From Mucilaginibacter sp. L196 (lineage in GTDB: Bacteria > Bacteroidota > Bacteroidia > Sphingobacteriales > Sphingobacteriaceae), in contig NZ_LMUO01000015.1 in assembly GCF_009765905.1 (NCBI RefSeq), forward strand, positions 433,749 through 497,748: 64,000 nt of DNA, written 5' to 3'. Of this stretch, positions 25,666-34,004 are shown in pieces; the stretch's first letter is position 1, and the number at the start of each line of letters is the position of its first letter. The position numbers and the translations under genes were made by a program. The notes under the pieces are model-generated. The model had not been told where the DNA came from. It saw only the letters and a program-made list of their open reading frames with translations, and did no database searches.

Positions 25666-26538
25666 ATGGTAAAGAATGAAAAAAACCTGGAATACCTTCA
25701 AAAACTGCAAACCAGTCTTGGTTTTGGCGAAAAGCTAAATGCAGTACTGGAATCGGCTATCAGCCGCGAATTGCCCAAATTTACCTTGGGTATTAGTAAT
25801 ATTCTAAGGCCCTTAGAAAGTAAGGATGTAAACGCGCCAAAAACCGATTACATTCAATATGGCCTTAACTTTAATAAGCAAAAAGATGGCGATGCCTATT
25901 TCTTAAACACTATTGATGTCACGCTGCATAAAACCGGTGAATTGGTACCGCGTGAGCAAACTTTCGACATCGAAAGGGATCATCGCATAACTGCTTTACA
26001 GGCTTATAAATTATTATCCGGCCAATCATTTGAAAAGGATATTTACGTAAGGCCACAAGGCGCAGAGGCTGATGCAAAGAAATCCGAAAAGATCAAGGCA
26101 TGGTTTAAGTTGCAGCTGGATGTTAAGGATGCATATGGTAATCACCCGCTCAAGGTATTAAGGCCAGAATATGGCTACCAGTTTGAAAATGGCATAACTA
26201 AGTATCCTTTAAAGGGGCTGGATAAAGAAGCTACCAAATCAGAGGGGCTTCAAGCTATGCGCAACGGTAATTACTGGCAAACGGAACTAACCATGGGTAA
26301 AAAAACTATTCCAGTTTTGGTCGCTGCCAATCCGGTTATGAAATCTTTTGACATCTACGATAAAAACATGAAAGAGGTCAGGGATGAGGAAATATGGCCG
26401 GAAAAAGCAGCAGCGAGAAGTAATGGGGAACAAACTAAAACCACAACCGTGAAACGTCAGGAAGCCGCCGAAACTGATATCTCCAATTCTTTTGAACAGG
26501 CGGAAAGTGAGGCCAATAACGTAACAAGAGGACGATGA
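25666..26538 (+). CDS. Conserved hypothetical element protein (DUF3945-like layout)
   Basis: 290 residues. A segment of the type 'FDIERDHRITALQAYKLLSG' and 'AWFKLQLDVKDAYGNHPLKV' recurs in Bacteroidetes conjugative-transposon proteins. The C-terminal ~50 residues are disordered, Thr/Glu-rich and end in NNVTRGR. No catalytic motif is seen. Its stop overlaps the next start by 4 bp. Confidence 0.6.
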   Translation: MVKNEKNLEYLQKLQTSLGFGEKLNAVLESAISRELPKFTLGISNILRPLESKDVNAPKTDYIQYGLNFNKQKDGDAYFLNTIDVTLHKTGELVPREQTFDIERDHRITALQAYKLLSGQSFEKDIYVRPQGAEADAKKSEKIKAWFKLQLDVKDAYGNHPLKVLRPEYGYQFENGITKYPLKGLDKEATKSEGLQAMRNGNYWQTELTMGKKTIPVLVAANPVMKSFDIYDKNMKEVRDEEIWPEKAAARSNGEQTKTTTVKRQEAAETDISNSFEQAESEANNVTRGR

Positions 26539-26798
26539 GCAGTCTTACTGGCCATTGTATGAATACTGTTGTGTTTGCTGGTGATAACGAACAAACAATC
26601 TTAGATCATTTCAACCAAATGGAGGAACATACACCGCCCTTTCTTTCGATCATGGTTTATGATAACGCACTTCATTTTGACTCACGCTGGATTCCCCCAA
26701 TCAGGAGCTTGAGCGAAATAGCCGAGCAATTTGATGTCAGCTATAAGATAGACTTTCGTGTACCTTATGAGGATCGCGGCACCTATACCTATACTTGA
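26535..26798 (+). CDS. Small hypothetical protein
   Basis: 87 residues; possible internal start at MNTVVFAGDN (26559). 'DALHFDSRWIPPIRSLSEIA' is Trp/Pro-containing and may form a small ferredoxin-like fold of the kind seen in phage and plasmid Api-like proteins; unproven. Overlaps the next gene by 32 bp. Confidence 0.45.
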   Translation: MSSLTGHCMNTVVFAGDNEQTILDHFNQMEEHTPPFLSIMVYDNALHFDSRWIPPIRSLSEIAEQFDVSYKIDFRVPYEDRGTYTYT

Positions 26799-27036
26799 TT
26801 TACAGCAGCAGCCTTTGTCACCCCAGGCGGACCTGCTTCGGGCATTAATAAATGCAGCGGAAAATCCTGAACAACTTGCCGAAAAGGAAACCTATCTCAC
26901 ACGGCATATTCTTGCTCAAAGCTTAGACCTGCACGAACTGGAGGTTTTATCTTATCTCATCGGCAAGCGGTATAATGAATTCCGGTTAACTGAAATCCAG
27001 GATCGCAATGAGGGTAACCGTAAAATAGGCCGTTAG
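26767..27036 (+). CDS. Small hypothetical protein
   Basis: 89 residues from ATG 26767 (MRIAAPIPIL...); a GTG at 26758 is an alternative. Helical; 'DLHELEVLSYLIGKRYNEFR' is the most regular stretch. It ends the maintenance gene block and is followed by a GC-rich, hairpin-rich gap. Confidence 0.45.
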   Translation: MRIAAPIPILDLQQQPLSPQADLLRALINAAENPEQLAEKETYLTRHILAQSLDLHELEVLSYLIGKRYNEFRLTEIQDRNEGNRKIGR

Positions 27037-27160
27037 GCCAACTCCTTAAATTTTTTTCCCCTTGCCTTGCAGGAGTGCGGGCTAACCCTTTGCGCATACG
27101 TACCCGCTATCGCTGGAAACGCTTGCGCCGGGAACGCCCGCACACCTTCAGGCACCCGCG

Positions 27161-27230
27161 CCAGGACTAAGCCGCCCTTCACCAACCCCCGTTTTTCAAA
27201 CGGGCTGGGCGGCTTAGACCTGGCTTTTTT
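27161..27230 (+). terminator. Long stem with nested hairpin and T-run
   Basis: CCAGG-A-CTAAGCCGCCC (27161-27177) pairs with GGGCGGCTTAG-A-CCTGG (27207-27222) with one mismatch. It encloses CCCGTTT/AAACGGG and is followed by TTTTTT. It ends the 21.6-27.0 kb gene block or forms a structured leader for the gene at 27255. Confidence 0.65.
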
Positions 27231-27254
27231 CCAACCCACAAACTTTATTAAACG

Positions 27255-27455
27255 ATGAAACACATTCTTGCTAAGGTCGACCGGATCAGGGCGAGTGGCA
27301 CCGCTATGGTTCAGGTCCCGGAAGATTCGCCCTTTGCTATTCATAACGGCAAAATATTCAAAGTACAAAGCATGGGGACACCGGGCGTAAAATGCCGGGT
27401 GTCGCTGCTGATCAATGCACAAGTAGTCGACCTGACTTTAACTGATGTGCTATAA
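27255..27455 (+). CDS. Small conserved hypothetical protein
   Basis: 66 residues, beta-rich by eye ('AMVQVPEDSPFAIHNGKIFK', 'KCRVSLLINAQVVDLTLTDV'). No motif. It lies between the large hairpin and the adenine methylase, 32 bp before the latter, and may be co-transcribed with it. Confidence 0.5.
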   Translation: MKHILAKVDRIRASGTAMVQVPEDSPFAIHNGKIFKVQSMGTPGVKCRVSLLINAQVVDLTLTDVL

Positions 27456-27487
27456 AGTTCAATACTGACAATTATACACCGATTTTC

Positions 27488-28321
27488 ATGAGCAATATTC
27501 TTTATAAAACACCGATTAGTTACTATGGCGGTAAACAAAATCTTGCTGAAAAGATAATTACGCTGATACCGCCGCATGTTCTTTACGGAGAACCGTTTAC
27601 AGGTGGTGCCGCTGTCTTTTTTGCCAAACGGCCCGCCGAAGTAGAGGTACTTAACGATACCAATGGTGAATTAATGAACTTTTACCGCGTCGTAAAACAA
27701 GATTATGCCATCCTGTTTGAGGAAATACGTGTTACACTTCACAGCCGCGACCTGCACCGGCAGGCAACAATCATTTACAATAACCCGGATATGTTTAATC
27801 CGGTTAAACGTGCCTGGGCGATTTGGGTGTTAAGCATTCAAAGTTTTGGCTCTATGCTGGACGGTGGCTGGGGCTATGATAAAATTGCTAATACGGTTCC
27901 GCAAACGCTGGCTAACAAAATAGAACAGTTTACCCTGCGTATTGCCAAACGTTTACAGAACTGCCAGATCGAAAGCGCGGATGCATTGTATATCATTAAA
28001 AGCAGAGACACTGAAAAAAGCTTTTTCTATTGCGACCCGCCTTATTTCAATTCCAACATGGGACATTATGATGGCTATTCCGAGCAGGATTTTGAGAATT
28101 TGCTGTCTTTACTGGCAAAAATAAAAGGGAAGTTTTTATTGTCGGCCTATCCGTCCAGCATATTAGCGCGGTATGTTAAGCAATACCAATGGGAGGAATA
28201 TGCCATCGTGCAACCTATTGTTGTTAATGCCAAAAACCGCAAGCAGAAACTAAAAACCGAGATGCTGGTCGCTAATTACCCTTTTCATCTGGCACAGAAC
28301 TATAGTCAATTATTATTCTAA
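27488..28321 (+). CDS. D12-class N6-adenine DNA methyltransferase (Dam-like)
   Basis: 277 residues. SAM-binding motif 'YGEPFTGGAAVFFAKRP' (about 32-48), preceded by the opening 'ISYYGGKQNLAEKII'. Catalytic 'FYCDPPYFNSNMGHYDG' (DPPY near residue 181). No restriction enzyme is adjacent, so it is an orphan methylase probably protecting the element from host restriction, or acting in its control. The recognition sequence cannot be read from this. A terminator follows. Confidence 0.85.
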   Translation: MSNILYKTPISYYGGKQNLAEKIITLIPPHVLYGEPFTGGAAVFFAKRPAEVEVLNDTNGELMNFYRVVKQDYAILFEEIRVTLHSRDLHRQATIIYNNPDMFNPVKRAWAIWVLSIQSFGSMLDGGWGYDKIANTVPQTLANKIEQFTLRIAKRLQNCQIESADALYIIKSRDTEKSFFYCDPPYFNSNMGHYDGYSEQDFENLLSLLAKIKGKFLLSAYPSSILARYVKQYQWEEYAIVQPIVVNAKNRKQKLKTEMLVANYPFHLAQNYSQLLF

Positions 28322-28350
28322 GTTCAATACAAACTTCCGGTTTAGAGCGG

Positions 28351-28388
28351 AAACACCCCGATCCATCATGGGTTGGGGTGTTTTTTAA
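28351..28388 (+). terminator. Terminator after the adenine methylase
   Basis: AACACCCC pairs with GGGGTGTT across a 15-base inner segment that can itself partly pair, followed by TTTTTT. It closes the maintenance block before the cargo genes. Confidence 0.75.
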
Positions 28389-28446
28389 TGGCGTTAATCC
28401 AGATATTTTAGCATGTAAATAATAACCCGCTTATCCGTTACCTGGT

Positions 28447-28689
28447 TTATACTACCACTCGGTTTTCCTCAACTTGTCTTAATAGTATTTCCAGACCTTC
28501 ATCCCGGCTCATGATATTGCCCAGTTCCTTTAAGGATTGTTTATCCTCATAAATACCATTGGGATCATTCCAGGCCAGCCATTCAATGATATCATTTCTG
28601 TCCATTCCATTAACCAGTAACAGAAATTTATCCTCCGGAATTCCGGTGAGGGATTGATAAGTATAGCCACTATTTTTCCAGAAATTCAT
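28447..28689 (-). CDS. Small hypothetical protein
   Basis: 80 residues, acidic, beginning MNFWKNSGYTYQSLTGIPED. 'GMDRNDIIEWLAWNDPNGIY' is the distinctive stretch. No family recognised. Divergent from the gene at 28747, with a 57-bp shared upstream region. Confidence 0.5.
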   Translation of the reverse strand: MNFWKNSGYTYQSLTGIPEDKFLLLVNGMDRNDIIEWLAWNDPNGIYEDKQSLKELGNIMSRDEGLEILLRQVEENRVVV

Positions 28690-28746
28690 ACTTAAAGTTA
28701 ATAAAAAATCGTTATATTCAAGGAAGAAATTACTAAAAAAAACGAG

Positions 28747-29037
28747 ATGATTACCGAAATATCAACCATTCCAGATGTGGAAGACTTTATGAGGCAACTG
28801 GTTCAGGAAGGCACCAATGCTCATCCTGACGAAGATTTCAATAATTATGTTCATATGGAAACCGGGATACCGGCTTATACGCATGAAGAAGCGGCGGAAA
28901 GGAACCGGTTAATGGGTAAGTGTATTACGGTTTGTGAAGCCGCCGGACAGGATGTATATAGTGTCATGCAGGAAATTTTTCTGATCGAAACAGGTCTGGA
29001 TAAATATATTCCACTGCCATCCAGTATATATATTTGA
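28747..29037 (+). CDS. Small hypothetical protein
   Basis: 96 residues, acidic and helical ('EEAAERNRLMGKCITVCEAA'). No motif. Shares a short divergent promoter region with the minus-strand gene. Together they form the boundary between transfer genes and the AT-rich cargo. Confidence 0.5.
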   Translation: MITEISTIPDVEDFMRQLVQEGTNAHPDEDFNNYVHMETGIPAYTHEEAAERNRLMGKCITVCEAAGQDVYSVMQEIFLIETGLDKYIPLPSSIYI

Positions 29038-29063
29038 TTTGTTTATTAAAATATCTACATTTA
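29033..29063 (+). promoter_or_regulatory. Candidate Bacteroidetes promoter for the KaiC-like operon
   Basis: TTTG (29033-29036), 19 bp, then TACATTTA (29056-29063; consensus TAnnTTTG, last base differs). The ATG at 29103 lies 40 bp downstream. Confidence 0.45.
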
Positions 29064-29102
29064 AAGGGTCAACGCATTTTCTAACCAAGCCCTTTACAAT
29101 TA

Positions 29103-29921
29103 ATGGATTTAACTCCTTATTCCCGTTCCGACGGATTTATAGCGCTTGAAAAGGCGACGGTTGCAAACGGCTTTATGGGTAAATTTGTTGTTGATTCTGA
29201 GTTGACAGATACCCATAAAACAAACTTCCTGGACCATCTGCAAGTCTTCGATATCTCCGGGATTTTGAAAATTGAAGATTATTGTTGCGGATTTTTCAGG
29301 CAAAACAAATACTTGGGTAAAAGTGCCACCGACCCTTCAAAGCCTTTTGTCAGAATTCTACCCTATGAAAAGTTTGTTGAATGGATAAATAAGATCACCC
29401 TTCTAAATCTCGAAGCATTAATTGAAACTGTTTTCGATTCAGGTATTGACGAGAGTTTAAGAATTTTCGCCTTCGAACAGTTGATAAACGCCGATATCAA
29501 ACCAAGCATCCTAAGTGATCCGGATGAATGTATTAAGTTTTTTTCAGTACCTAAACTTCCACTCTCGGTTGCACCTGAACTAAAAGAAGCATTGACAAGT
29601 CAGTGGGGTATGTGGAGTTTTCCCTTTCCCGAAGATGAAAGTGATATTTTTGCACCCTCTAAACTTAATAGTTTGGATTGCCGCGCCGGCCTTACAGAGG
29701 GGATTAATTTAGATAAGGTTGTATACACACATTCAGTACAAGAATGTAACAAAGTCAAGAAGCCAACCGTATATGATGCAGAGTTTTATGATCAATTCAT
29801 GCCCGGAGGTAAAACAGTTCCGTTAGCTGCGTGTAATACTTTGGACGGTTTTGACGAATATTTCCATGTGCCTAATAAATTTAAGCATATTTTAGATAAG
29901 TTCGCGTTAATTATTAAGTAA
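29103..29921 (+). CDS. Unknown protein, first gene of the KaiC-like cluster
   Basis: 272 residues, soluble, no membrane span or signal. I do not recognise a family. Two features stand out: a 'DYCCGFFRQNKYLG' stretch near residue 60, and a conserved-looking C-terminal 'VYDAEFYDQFMPGGKTVPLA'. It is preceded by a candidate promoter and followed two bases later by the second gene, so the three genes to 33,500 form one transcription unit. Base composition is visibly more AT-rich than the transfer genes. Confidence 0.65.
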   Translation: MDLTPYSRSDGFIALEKATVANGFMGKFVVDSELTDTHKTNFLDHLQVFDISGILKIEDYCCGFFRQNKYLGKSATDPSKPFVRILPYEKFVEWINKITLLNLEALIETVFDSGIDESLRIFAFEQLINADIKPSILSDPDECIKFFSVPKLPLSVAPELKEALTSQWGMWSFPFPEDESDIFAPSKLNSLDCRAGLTEGINLDKVVYTHSVQECNKVKKPTVYDAEFYDQFMPGGKTVPLAACNTLDGFDEYFHVPNKFKHILDKFALIIK

Positions 29922-29923
29922 AT

Positions 29924-30943
29924 ATGCAGGATACCTTGTTAAACACCCGCGCTTTAGATCTTAAAAATCTTATTTTAAATCCAGGGGAACCCGACAGAGA
30001 AGGGTTTACTTTGCTTGATTTTCGGATTGAGAAAAACAAAAAGCTGGAACCGGGTTCAAAAAAACAAGAAGAGGAACAGAACATTGTAATATCTCTGTAC
30101 AATGAACTTTTTGAATTTGCACCCCAGGATATTTCACAACTAATAAGCTATATCAATAGATCAAAGCTGGATACGGATGATATTATTGACCAGTTATTAT
30201 CTTTTCTGAATCTGCCTGATGGCAAGAATCTTAAGGTTTTTCAAAAAGCTGAACTGGTTAAATTTTTAGTTTCCAAGAAACCCGAACTTGTCGATCCTGA
30301 ACTTATTAATACAGATCTTGCCGAACTACAAATATCCAGTCCTTGGTTATACGTTAGTCTTCTTTCTGAAAAATCAAAAGAAGCGGCAGTGGAGTTAATT
30401 AAATTCCTTATAGCAGATAACCGTTTTGAAAAGACAGCATTTCTCAATCTTTTTATGAAATGGCTGGGAACTCCTGACACTTTTTTTCTTAAAAAAGTTT
30501 ATAAAGAATTACTTCCGTTGATTGGCGATCTGAATTTCACCAAATTGATGAAAGCGAAATTGGGTGCTGATATGGTTAAAGAGATTGACTCCAGAAAGGA
30601 AGAAATTACTAAGATCGTGGGTCAACTGAATCAGATAAAAAATCCCGAGTTGATTTCAAGAGCGGAAATATACAAAGTTGTTAAAATACGAGAAGCTAAT
30701 CATCCCAAAGTAAAGACAGGATCCTCAAAGATTTTAGGGCGAAAGGGGGCTTTTATCTCCGGACGCTTGAGGCGAAGATACTATGGAAAAAAATCTAAAG
30801 ATTATGACAGGGAGACTATTCAAATTTTAACGAATACTATTGCTTATCCATCGAAACCCCAGGTAATTGAATTTAAGCCGTTATTAGTAAAATCCGACGC
30901 TTATATTGGGTTTAAAAGAAATGTTTTGAGGCAAATGAAATAA
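29924..30943 (+). CDS. Unknown helical protein, second gene of the KaiC-like cluster
   Basis: 339 residues, strongly charged and mostly helical. It starts two bases after the first gene and ends one base before the ATPase gene, so the three products are likely made together. A basic loop ('GAFISGRLRRRYYGKKSKDY', ~272-291) could bind nucleic acid. Acidic and basic repeats may mediate assembly. No known domain recognised. Confidence 0.65.
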   Translation: MQDTLLNTRALDLKNLILNPGEPDREGFTLLDFRIEKNKKLEPGSKKQEEEQNIVISLYNELFEFAPQDISQLISYINRSKLDTDDIIDQLLSFLNLPDGKNLKVFQKAELVKFLVSKKPELVDPELINTDLAELQISSPWLYVSLLSEKSKEAAVELIKFLIADNRFEKTAFLNLFMKWLGTPDTFFLKKVYKELLPLIGDLNFTKLMKAKLGADMVKEIDSRKEEITKIVGQLNQIKNPELISRAEIYKVVKIREANHPKVKTGSSKILGRKGAFISGRLRRRYYGKKSKDYDRETIQILTNTIAYPSKPQVIEFKPLLVKSDAYIGFKRNVLRQMK

Positions 30944-30944
30944 A

Positions 30945-33500
30945 ATGGTTAAACCAGAATTTAAGATGAAGGGGATATATCATTATATGTTTCCAATACT
31001 TTGGGATTGTATTTCCCAAGCTTTGGAATTATGTATAAGTTATAGTTCACCTGAAAAAAGAGATTTATTGGTTGAAACAAATCCAGAGTTAATCAAGTGC
31101 TTTGCCGATGTCTTAAAAATTACCCCCAAGGCGGATAAGCATATTGTTGAGGGATTGTATGAGTCACATCAGGATCGACAAAAACAATATCCCCGTGTTT
31201 TAAAACTTACTTTAAGGGCGTTTGATGATGCCCAGCAAATTGGTTCCAGAAAAGACAAATATTTAATCCCATCACCTCTTTATATAATTTATCAGCTACT
31301 TACTGTTCCTGATAATTCGTTTACTGCGGCCTATTCGATTACAGCCTGCAAGTCTTTTTTATACTATATACTAAACATCCACCCCCAAAGACATAAATCT
31401 GAATCTAATAATCCGGAATCCCGATTGTTTACAGAAAGTCAGGTAATGGACGCATTAGCAGATTTTGAGGGGTTTGATATTCAGAGCGGTCGTTGGCCAA
31501 AAGAGTTCCTTAATGTTGAAATGGACTATTCAGGTTCGGTCAAAATGCCTATTATTAAATCGTTTGTTGGTCATTTTCTCGCTGCAAAAGGGATCGCCCA
31601 CTTATGGTTTCCAGATAAAGATAAAGCACTTGAGTTTTTAACTAAAGATAAAGCAAATACTTTTATTGACAGTTTGAGAAAAAAAATCGCTCGTGTTAAA
31701 TTCCGTAAGTCTGCTCATTACCGTGAATTGCCGGAATGGGGAGAAGTCATTAACCAGATATTTGGCTTTCCAATTCCTATTAAAGGAGCTGAGGTGGTTT
31801 TCTTTGGTGGGCTAAAACCAGCATCTGACGGCGGATTGGTGATAAGTGTAAGCGGAAGAGCGGGGGTTGGTAAAACTTCATTTGCTTTGGCTCTGGCGAA
31901 TTCGTTTTCGCCCTTTGGCACGTCCTGTTTTTACATATCTCTTGAAGAAAATGTAGATGATATTGAAAAAAGGATATTGACAATTAAACCCCAAGTTGAA
32001 AAGGAGCTTAATTTTTTTAATGGGAAGATGAATTGGTTTTTCGGCATAGATTTTCCAGGACGAGTTGCTATCGACGCGTTGTCGGCCGAAATAAATGCAA
32101 TTGCAGATGACCTGCACACAAAAAAAAACAAATCTATAAAAGATGAGAAGGTAATCGCCTGTCCATACATATTTGTAATTGATAATATAAACGAGTCTGT
32201 TATTGATTTCGATAATAACTATTATCAACAAATTGAATACTTCATAGAAACCTGTAGAAAACTTAATTCTATTATTCTGATTTTAACTCCCGAAAGCATC
32301 CCTGAAAAGCTTAAAATAGAATACCTTGTAGACATCGGAATTGAATTGAAGCACAAAGGTGTCGATATAGACGATGATAAACCAATTCGGATTTTCAATC
32401 TGTTTAAAACAAGACATCAGTTGTCCAGGCAAGGAGCACACATTTTTCACATGACAGGCAAAGAGGGATTTAGAATATCCCCTCAGATCCCCTCTCAAAT
32501 AGATCGAAAGGAGCGAATTCAGCAAAATTTGCATGACGAAACAAAAAGTATCCACACACTTAATTTTCTATATGAGAAAGAGCACGATAAGATTACTTCG
32601 ACCGCCGAAAAGCTGGATATAAAAAGAAACGCAGTAAAAAGCAGCAAAAAGATTGATGCTGACGAAGGAATGTTTTTAAATCTATATTCCCGGTCAAATA
32701 TATTAATTCATGGATTTGGAAGTGCAGGGAAAGCTGGTTTCGCTATGTCCTTGCTCTTATCCCCGCCTGTTGAATCGACAATTGAAATTAACACAATTCA
32801 GAATTTAAGTTTTGGGCATTTAAAGTTTAGAAGAAATATTTTAATAATATCATTTTTATATCCGGAGCAATATTATCGTGAACTTGCATTCGAGAAGAAG
32901 AATATACAGTCACGAATTAAGCAATTATATAAGGATATTCCAGATCCCCTGATAGAGTACATTGTTCTTTATCCTGGGTATCTCTCTCCGCAAGACTTTT
33001 TAAATAAAGTTACCAGAAAGCTCGATGAAGCCATACTAAGGGGGCAACCATTTACTGGTGTGCTGGTTGACGGCCTTCATAATGTTTTTCTTCAGTTTGA
33101 AAAACTTCAGGAAAGTAACATGGTATGGCCTATGTTATATAACATCCTGTCGCGGTACGAACTAATGGTTGTAAGTACTTTCACCAATTTCTCTTTAAAC
33201 GATAAGCTACTGGAAATTGATTCCTATAAAGTCAATGATGCTAACCACTCTTCGTCAGACCACTTGTTATTACAAAAAGGAATGGCTCCTTTTCTTCATG
33301 CATTAGTTAAAGGCTCTGATTATTATTTCTTTATGGAACAGCACATATCCGAAGCTGATGGCAGTAAACGATATCTTATCGCGGTTAAGGGTGCCATAAA
33401 TAAAGTCCCAACAGAATTGCTGGAATGGGATCGTCAGAAGAACACTTTGAGAGATGTATATCCTTTATCATCGTTGAAGCAGGGAACTATCTCGAAATAG
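30945..33500 (+). CDS. KaiC/RecA-like double-domain ATPase
   Basis: 851 residues. Residues 1-270 are a helical domain of unknown type. The first RecA-like domain has Walker A 'SGRAGVGKTSFALALA' (~302-317) and Walker B 'PYIFVIDNINES' (~406-417). It also has the KaiC-family end signature 'FKTRHQLSRQGAHIFHMTGK', followed by 'EGFRI'. The second domain repeats the plan with a degenerate Walker A 'HGFGSAGKAGFAM' (Ala for Ser/Thr) and 'GVLVDGLHNVF'. Two tandem KaiC-type domains, one probably inactive, suggest a ring-forming ATPase switch rather than a helicase. The vsr gene follows 32 bp later. Confidence 0.75.
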   Translation: MVKPEFKMKGIYHYMFPILWDCISQALELCISYSSPEKRDLLVETNPELIKCFADVLKITPKADKHIVEGLYESHQDRQKQYPRVLKLTLRAFDDAQQIGSRKDKYLIPSPLYIIYQLLTVPDNSFTAAYSITACKSFLYYILNIHPQRHKSESNNPESRLFTESQVMDALADFEGFDIQSGRWPKEFLNVEMDYSGSVKMPIIKSFVGHFLAAKGIAHLWFPDKDKALEFLTKDKANTFIDSLRKKIARVKFRKSAHYRELPEWGEVINQIFGFPIPIKGAEVVFFGGLKPASDGGLVISVSGRAGVGKTSFALALANSFSPFGTSCFYISLEENVDDIEKRILTIKPQVEKELNFFNGKMNWFFGIDFPGRVAIDALSAEINAIADDLHTKKNKSIKDEKVIACPYIFVIDNINESVIDFDNNYYQQIEYFIETCRKLNSIILILTPESIPEKLKIEYLVDIGIELKHKGVDIDDDKPIRIFNLFKTRHQLSRQGAHIFHMTGKEGFRISPQIPSQIDRKERIQQNLHDETKSIHTLNFLYEKEHDKITSTAEKLDIKRNAVKSSKKIDADEGMFLNLYSRSNILIHGFGSAGKAGFAMSLLLSPPVESTIEINTIQNLSFGHLKFRRNILIISFLYPEQYYRELAFEKKNIQSRIKQLYKDIPDPLIEYIVLYPGYLSPQDFLNKVTRKLDEAILRGQPFTGVLVDGLHNVFLQFEKLQESNMVWPMLYNILSRYELMVVSTFTNFSLNDKLLEIDSYKVNDANHSSSDHLLLQKGMAPFLHALVKGSDYYFFMEQHISEADGSKRYLIAVKGAINKVPTELLEWDRQKNTLRDVYPLSSLKQGTISK

Positions 33501-33532
33501 GAACAAATTTTATTCTGAAGCGTATTAATTCA

Positions 33533-33952
33533 ATGGCGGATGTTCACAACAAAGAAACCAGGAGTTTTAATATGTCCCGTATCCGGAGCAAAAATACCAA
33601 ACCGGAGATGCTTGTTCGAAAATTTCTTTTTTCTAAAGGGCTCAGGTATCGGATACATGTTTCAAATTTGCCCGGAAAACCCGATCTGGTTCTTCCAAAG
33701 TACAGAACGGTAATCTTTATCCACGGCTGTTACTGGCACGGTCACGAAAATTGCAGATATTTTATAATTCCGAAAACTAATACAGAATGGTGGCTGAATA
33801 AAATAACAACAAATGCCGACAATGATAGGAAAGCAAACAGGTGTCTGACTGAGATGGGTTGGAAAATAGTTACGATCTGGGAATGTGAATTAAAAAAAAG
33901 CACTGTAAATAATACTTTAAAAAATTTGTTGGCAAATTTCAAAACCGAATAG
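33533..33952 (+). CDS. vsr: Vsr-type very short patch repair endonuclease
   Basis: 139 residues from ATG 33533 (MADVHNKETRSFNMS...). The frame is open back to 33425, but that part lies inside the ATPase gene. Family landmarks are 'RSFNMSRIRSKNTKPEMLVR', 'GKPDLVLPKYRTVIFIHGCY', 'WHGHENC' and 'DRKANRCLTEMGWKIVTIWE'. Vsr nicks at T:G mismatches produced by deamination of 5-methylcytosine, and it pairs with the C5 methylase at 34,920. It now lies on the other side of an insertion sequence from that partner. Vsr-like nucleases can also act as restriction enzymes. Confidence 0.9.
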   Translation: MADVHNKETRSFNMSRIRSKNTKPEMLVRKFLFSKGLRYRIHVSNLPGKPDLVLPKYRTVIFIHGCYWHGHENCRYFIIPKTNTEWWLNKITTNADNDRKANRCLTEMGWKIVTIWECELKKSTVNNTLKNLLANFKTE

Positions 33953-34004
33953 CTGACCATATTAAGGTAATATTATTGCCGTGTATATAAATCTTCCTAT
34001 CTTA

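Noticed and set aside
27033..27422. 129-codon minus-strand frame over 27,033-27,422
   Set aside because: Runs through a GC-rich stem-loop terminator and the 66-aa gene; low-complexity Pro/Arg/Ala sequence.
33425..33532. N-terminal extension of Vsr by 36 residues
   Set aside because: The extension lies inside the KaiC-like ATPase gene; Vsr proteins begin close to the MADVHNKETRSFNMS segment.
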